64,000 nt of DNA from Pseudorhodoferax sp032153935 (lineage in GTDB: Bacteria > Pseudomonadota > Gammaproteobacteria > Burkholderiales > Burkholderiaceae_C), in contig NZ_CAXUQL020000001.1 in assembly GCF_964253035.1 (NCBI RefSeq), forward strand, positions 3,844,001 to 3,908,000, in the 5' to 3' direction. Of the stretch, positions 60,552 through 64,000 are shown one piece after another. The translations under genes were made by a program, and so were the position numbers. Every line of letters starts with the position of its first letter. The stretch's first letter is position 1. Under the pieces are notes generated by a model. That model was not told where the DNA came from and searched no databases. It was given only the letters and a program-made list of their open reading frames with translations.

Positions 60552-61217
60552 GGCCGAGCGCAGCGATGGCCCGGATCGGTTCCCGCTTCCCGGGGCCCCT
60601 GTGCCCACGCCGAGGAGCGCAGTGGCCTGGGCTGCGCGGGGAACCTCGCGCTTTGTGAACTGACTCATTGCACTTGTTCGAGCGTAGTGAACGCAGTGAA
60701 CGGTGCGAGTTGTGCAATGCGCCCAGGCCGCGAGCACCGCAGGTTGCCCGGAGCGCCAGCGCAGGGTCGTGGGCACCGGGGTCGCCTTCTCTTTGGTTAC
60801 TTTCTCTTGGCGAAACAAGAGAAAGTGACTGCACTGCCGGGGGCAATCCCGGCCTCTGGTGCCAGCAAATGACACTACGTCTGATCGAAGTGAGGAGGTG
60901 GGGGCTTCTCCCCCACACCCCGACCTACTTTTCTTGTCTCGCCAAGAAAAGTAGGCAAAAGAAGGCGACCCCGGTGCCCCTGTCCCTCCGCTAGCGCTCC
61001 GGGCAACCTGCGGTGCTCGCGCCATGGGCTGCATTGCGCAACTCGCACCGTTCACTTCGTTCACTACGCTCGAACAAGCGCAATGAGTCAGATGTTGAAG
61101 CGCGAGGTTCCCCGCGCAGCCCATGGCACTGCGCTCCTCGGCAGGGGCACAGGGGGAAGTCCCACACGGGCCATCGCTGCGCTCGGCCGCGGGCTCGGGC
61201 CGTCGCTGCGCTTGGCC
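60552..61217. repeat. Palindromic repeat element, copy 4 (666 bp)
   Basis: Same orientation and length as copies 1-2, between tube 1 (stop 61251) and sheath 2 (start 60526). Ends are GGCCGAGCGCAGCGATGG... and an imperfect inverted copy at 61197-61217. The left hairpin (60799-60826) has the compensated form ACTTTCTCTTG/CAAGAGAAAGT. The central stem is GTGGGG/CCCCAC rather than GCGGGG/CCCCGC. No protein-coding sequence is supported. Confidence 0.93.
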
Positions 61218-61250
61218 TGGGGGCGATGCAGGGTGTGTTCGCATGGGGAC

Positions 61251-61694
61251 TCAGGCGCTGTACTCGAGCGCTTCGGCGGACAGCACGACCTCTTCCATCG
61301 CGACATCCCCGCCACCCTTGCCGGCCAGCGTGGGCCCCGTGTACTTCATCGGGATCACGCCGCGCAGAACCCAGGACTGCACGGGCTTCTGCGCCTCGTC
61401 GAGCAGCGTGATGGTCACGCTGCGCTGGGCCGCCGGGCCCTGCACGCGGGCGCTGCCGATCCAGTCGAACAGGGTCTTGGAGTTCAGGATGCCGCGCTTG
61501 AGCGTGACGTCGGACACCTTGTGCACGCCAGCGACCTTGCGCACATGGTTTTCCTTGTCGTTGCCGAAGCGGTACTCGGCCACCGTGAGCTCGGTGCCGA
61601 TGCCCGAGACATCGGAGAAGCCGCCGAAGACCTCGCCGCCGTCGAAGTTGACGATGAAGTTGAAGGCGCCGTAGGGCGTGGTGCGGTTTGCCAT
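61251..61694 (-). CDS. Inner tube protein 1 (Afp1-like)
   Basis: A 147-residue tail tube protein. It opens TTPYGAFNFIVNFDGGEVFG, then GFSDVSGIGTELTVAEYRFG, DVTLKRGILNSKTLFDWI and VLRGVIPMKYTGPTLAGKGG with VAMEEVVLSAE. These are the standard tube motifs of eCIS and Pseudoalteromonas MAC-type particles. It follows sheath 1 by 10 bp. Palindromic copy 4 separates it from the second sheath/tube pair. Confidence 0.95.
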   Translation of the reverse strand: MANRTTPYGAFNFIVNFDGGEVFGGFSDVSGIGTELTVAEYRFGNDKENHVRKVAGVHKVSDVTLKRGILNSKTLFDWIGSARVQGPAAQRSVTITLLDEAQKPVQSWVLRGVIPMKYTGPTLAGKGGGDVAMEEVVLSAEALEYSA

Positions 61695-61704
61695 GCTGCT
61701 CTCC

Positions 61705-63477
61705 TCAGGCCGCATCCGCGGTCATCTGGCCGATGCGGAAGATCACGAACTCGGCCGGCTTGATGATGGCCACGCCGATCAGGCAGACCAGGCGGCCGTT
61801 GTCCAGGTCGTTCTGGGTCATGACGCTGCGGTCGCAGCGCACGAAGTAGGCCTGCTCTGCCGTGGCGCCCAGCAGCGCGCCGTTGCGCCACTCGTTGTAG
61901 AGGAAGTCGGAGATCGTCTGGCGCACGTTGGCCCACAGGCGCTCGCCGTTGGGCTCGAACACGGCCCACTGCGTGCCGCGGTCGATCGAGGATTCCAGGT
62001 AGTTGAAGTAGCGCCGGTCCGACACGTACTTCCACTCCGGATCGCTGGACACCAGGCGCGCGCCCCAGACCCGGTAGCCGCGCCCGGAAAGGTAGCGCAG
62101 GCAGTTCACGCCCAGCGGGTTGAGCAGCTCCTGCTGGGCGAAGTTGATGTCGAGCTCGAAGCGCAACGCGCCCGTCACGACCTCGTTGGCCGGCGCCTTG
62201 TGCACGCCGCGCTGCACGTCGTTGCGCGCGTAGATGCCGGTCACGAAACCCGAGGGCGGCAGCGCGATCTCGCGCGGGATGTCGTCGCGGCCCGCCCGGG
62301 CCAGCGGGTTGGCCACCACCACCCAGGGGTAGTAGAGCGCCGCACGGGTGGAGTCGACACGGCCGCGCGCGATGCGCATGTCGCCGGGCGTCTGGCGCGG
62401 CGCGCAGTCGAGCACGGCGATGCGGTAGGCACGGCGGCGTTCGGCGTGCGCGATCAGCGCGTTCTGCACGGCCGGGCCTTCGGCGTAGGCGCTGCTGCCG
62501 GGCGCGGCGACGATGGACACGTCTTCCAGGCCCGACAGCAGGGCCAGCGCGGCAGCGTAGCTGCCCTCCGTGGTCTCCGCGCCCAGGGTGGGGGCATTGC
62601 CGTCGCTGCCGCCAGCCAGGGTGAGCAGGCGGCGGCCCTCGGTGTCGCCGGCCACGGCGGGCAGCGCGCGCACGGCGGCCAGCAGTTCGAAGGCGTCCAC
62701 GCCGGTGCCGACATCGGCCATGACCAGGTTGGTGAGCGCCTCGGCCCGGCTGCCGGGGGTCTGCGCCAGCACCGTGCCCAGCCAGCGCGGGTGGGCGCGC
62801 GCCAGGCCCAGGTCTTCCCAGGTCTGGGCGCCGCCGTCGGCGTCGACCACGTCCAGCGCCAGCGTCAACAGGGCGGCCGTGGCGCCGTCGCCACCGGGCA
62901 CGTCGGCCGGGCCCAGCCCGGCGAGGTCGAGCGCGGTGGCGTCCGATTCGGCCCAGGCGCTGCCGCTGCCCTGGTAGAGCGTTTCGGTGTCGGCCACCGT
63001 GACGGCGAGCAGGCTGCCGGCCGGCGCCGTGGCCATGGTGCGCAGCGTGGCCGGGCGCTGGGCGACGCGGAACAGCACGCGGCCATTGCCGGCTGCGCCC
63101 GGAAAGCGCGCGCGCATGACCACGCTGGCGGCCGCATCGGCGCCCGTCAGCAGCGCGCCGGAGGCCGGCTGCGCGCCGCCGACCGTGCGCACCACGTACA
63201 GCCGCGAGCCGCCGTTGTCGAAGTAGGCGCGCACGGCATGGGCGACGTAGTTGAGGTTGCGCGTGGCGTCCGCCAGGTCGGCCAGACCCAGGTTTTCCAA
63301 ACTGCCGTAGATGTGCTCGAAGTCGGTCAGGCTGGTGACCAGCTCGGGCACGCCGGCCACCGGCCCGCGCCGCGTGGGACCGACGAAGGCCGTGGTGCTG
63401 GTGCCCACGCCCTCGATGGATTTGGCGCGGAAGCTGGTCTCTTCCACGTAGACGCCGGGTGCCAGGTATTCGGGCAT
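61705..63477 (-). CDS. Contractile sheath protein 1 (Afp2-like)
   Basis: A 590-residue tail sheath protein. It starts with the canonical EYLAPGVYVEETSFRAKSIE, then TSTTAFVGPTRRGP and AYFDNGGSRLYVVR. It ends with RYFNYLESSIDRGTQWAVF, VRCDRSVMTQNDLDNGRL and KPAEFVIFRIGQ. The middle (residues 150-350) is an insertion domain exposed on the particle outside. This is the principal sheath. It is followed 10 bp later by tube 1. The start lies 41 bp after the partial gene at the window end. Confidence 0.96.
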   Translation of the reverse strand: MPEYLAPGVYVEETSFRAKSIEGVGTSTTAFVGPTRRGPVAGVPELVTSLTDFEHIYGSLENLGLADLADATRNLNYVAHAVRAYFDNGGSRLYVVRTVGGAQPASGALLTGADAAASVVMRARFPGAAGNGRVLFRVAQRPATLRTMATAPAGSLLAVTVADTETLYQGSGSAWAESDATALDLAGLGPADVPGGDGATAALLTLALDVVDADGGAQTWEDLGLARAHPRWLGTVLAQTPGSRAEALTNLVMADVGTGVDAFELLAAVRALPAVAGDTEGRRLLTLAGGSDGNAPTLGAETTEGSYAAALALLSGLEDVSIVAAPGSSAYAEGPAVQNALIAHAERRRAYRIAVLDCAPRQTPGDMRIARGRVDSTRAALYYPWVVVANPLARAGRDDIPREIALPPSGFVTGIYARNDVQRGVHKAPANEVVTGALRFELDINFAQQELLNPLGVNCLRYLSGRGYRVWGARLVSSDPEWKYVSDRRYFNYLESSIDRGTQWAVFEPNGERLWANVRQTISDFLYNEWRNGALLGATAEQAYFVRCDRSVMTQNDLDNGRLVCLIGVAIIKPAEFVIFRIGQMTADAA

Positions 63478-63518
63478 GGCCTAACTCCTTTCATGCAGAC
63501 GGGAAGCTCGCGCGGCTG

Positions 63519-64000
63519 TCATGGCACGGCGAGCACGAGGGACAGGGACAGGCTGCGGCCCGCTGCGAGCGCCACGGCCTGCGTGGCGTTCGGCAGCGTG
63601 GCGGCGCGGGCTTCGAGCAGATCGGGGTCGACCAGTGGCAGCACAGCGGGCGCGCGGCCGGCCTGTACAACGGCCAGCGGCGTGCGCAGGCCGGCTTCAG
63701 GATCGAACACCCATTGCAGTTCGGCCGCCAGTTCGCTGACGACCACGGCGTCCGGATCGTCCGACCAGGTCGTGACGGGCACGCCAGGCACCGGCACCAG
63801 GGCCTCGCCGCGCCAGTCGGACAGGCCGCGCGCCAGCACGCGGCCATCGGCGCGCACCAGCAGCAGTGCGCCGCCCAGCGCATCGCCGCTGGCCTGCGCG
63901 TGCAGGCTGGCGCGCAGCAGCGACCAGTTGGCGCCGGTGGGGGCGGCGGCGGCGGGGTAGAGCGCGAGTTCGATGGGTGCGAACAGGCCGTCGGGCTGGC
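63519..64000 (-). CDS. C-terminal part of an unidentified eCIS-upstream protein (start outside window)
   Basis: The frame is open from the window edge and ends at TGA 63519-63521, giving at least 159 residues. Visible text: LFAPIELALYPAAAAPTGAN, LLLVRADGRVLARGLSDWRG, then VSELAAELQWVFDPEAGL and AAGRSLSLSLVLAVP. The central part has the strand-turn pattern of a small carboxypeptidase-regulatory-like beta domain. Its place directly before sheath 1 is where Pvc16/DUF4255-type or other accessory genes are often found, but the conserved DUF4255 part would be outside the window. The family is not assigned. Confidence 0.6.
   Translation of the reverse strand, partial: QPDGLFAPIELALYPAAAAPTGANWSLLRASLHAQASGDALGGALLLVRADGRVLARGLSDWRGEALVPVPGVPVTTWSDDPDAVVVSELAAELQWVFDPEAGLRTPLAVVQAGRAPAVLPLVDPDLLEARAATLPNATQAVALAAGRSLSLSLVLAVP

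Noticed and set aside
37311..61217. Short open frames inside the four palindromic elements (for example those beginning MSQMLKRE)
   Set aside because: The frames occur in both directions, mirror each other because of the palindrome, and lack ribosome-binding sites and domains. They are by-products of the repeat.
37311..61217. Palindromic elements as insertion sequences
   Set aside because: They have inverted ends but no transposase and no clear target duplications, and all four are in the same orientation at gene junctions. A MITE-like origin is left open.
37311..61217. Palindromic elements as a CRISPR array
   Set aside because: Only four large copies are kilobases apart, with no short repeat-spacer pattern and no cas genes.
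30414..64000. Prophage
   Set aside because: Tail-like genes are present without capsid, portal, terminase, integrase or lysis genes, while an eCIS-type AAA+ ATPase and tube adaptor are present.
30414..64000. Type VI secretion system
   Set aside because: No TssJ/L/M membrane complex, TssB/C two-part sheath or ClpV gene is present; the sheath is a single-chain phage type. The TssK-like module is a local similarity only.
1..64000. tRNA or rRNA genes
   Set aside because: No cloverleaf-type or rRNA-like sequence was recognised on either strand by eye; a dedicated scan was not possible.

Overview
The window is high-GC bacterial DNA with dense, translationally coupled genes. Codon use, Bug/TctC-type binding proteins, a PEP-CTERM protein and several sulfonate-uptake systems suggest a soil or freshwater betaproteobacterium of the Comamonadaceae/Burkholderiales type (for example a Variovorax-like genus). 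This is an inference from gene content, not a database match. No tRNA, rRNA, CRISPR array, transposase, integrase, capsid or terminase gene was seen.

Left part, 1-30,400, is a metabolic and transport region. It starts with an alkanesulfonate operon (two binding proteins, SsuD monooxygenase, SsuC permease, SsuB ATPase, a TOBE protein and an RpiR-type regulator). Next come a PEP-CTERM protein behind a good sigma-54-type promoter, an MFS transporter with an Asp/Glu/hydantoin-racemase-like enzyme, and an ECF sigma/anti-sigma pair beside a DUF4394 lipoprotein. Single genes follow (EamA and TSUP transporters, thioredoxin, DODA-type dioxygenase, NTF2-like). A catabolic block holds a Bug binding protein, an FAD aromatic hydroxylase, an MDR dehydrogenase, a cupin, a five-gene Liv-type ABC transporter and a GntR/FCD regulator whose gene start carries a sequence also found in the divergent hydroxylase/dehydrogenase promoter. 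Then come an amine-oxidase-like flavoprotein, a third sulfonate-binding protein, an orphan receiver protein, a histidine phosphatase and an ArsC-like protein.

Right part, 30,414 to the window end, all on the minus strand, is an extracellular contractile injection system (eCIS, Afp/PVC/MAC-like) locus. In transcription order: an unidentified protein (partial), sheath 1, tube 1, sheath 2, tube 2, tube/baseplate adaptor, a small DUF5908-like protein, a gpD-like hub, a gpV-like spike, an unknown protein with C-terminal membrane segments, gp25, baseplate J, a tail-protein-I-like wedge (frameshifted), two PKD-like small proteins, three large proteins sharing an N-terminal module, a CIS tape-measure-like protein, an AAA+ ATPase, and a 1,175-residue toxin-like protein as candidate cargo. 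Capsid, packaging and lysis genes are absent, so this is a dedicated injection machine rather than a prophage.

The most unusual features are: (i) four 663-666 bp palindromic elements, all in the same orientation, filling four intergenic junctions of the eCIS locus and nowhere else in the window, with compensatory base changes in internal stems; (ii) three consecutive large proteins with a shared N-terminal module that looks like the N-terminal shell of T6SS TssK or phage receptor-binding adaptors; (iii) a candidate membrane anchor inside the eCIS locus; (iv) a polymorphic-toxin-like protein directly after the AAA+ ATPase; and (v) a tube adaptor whose LysM region is replaced by a Gly/Ala-rich tail.
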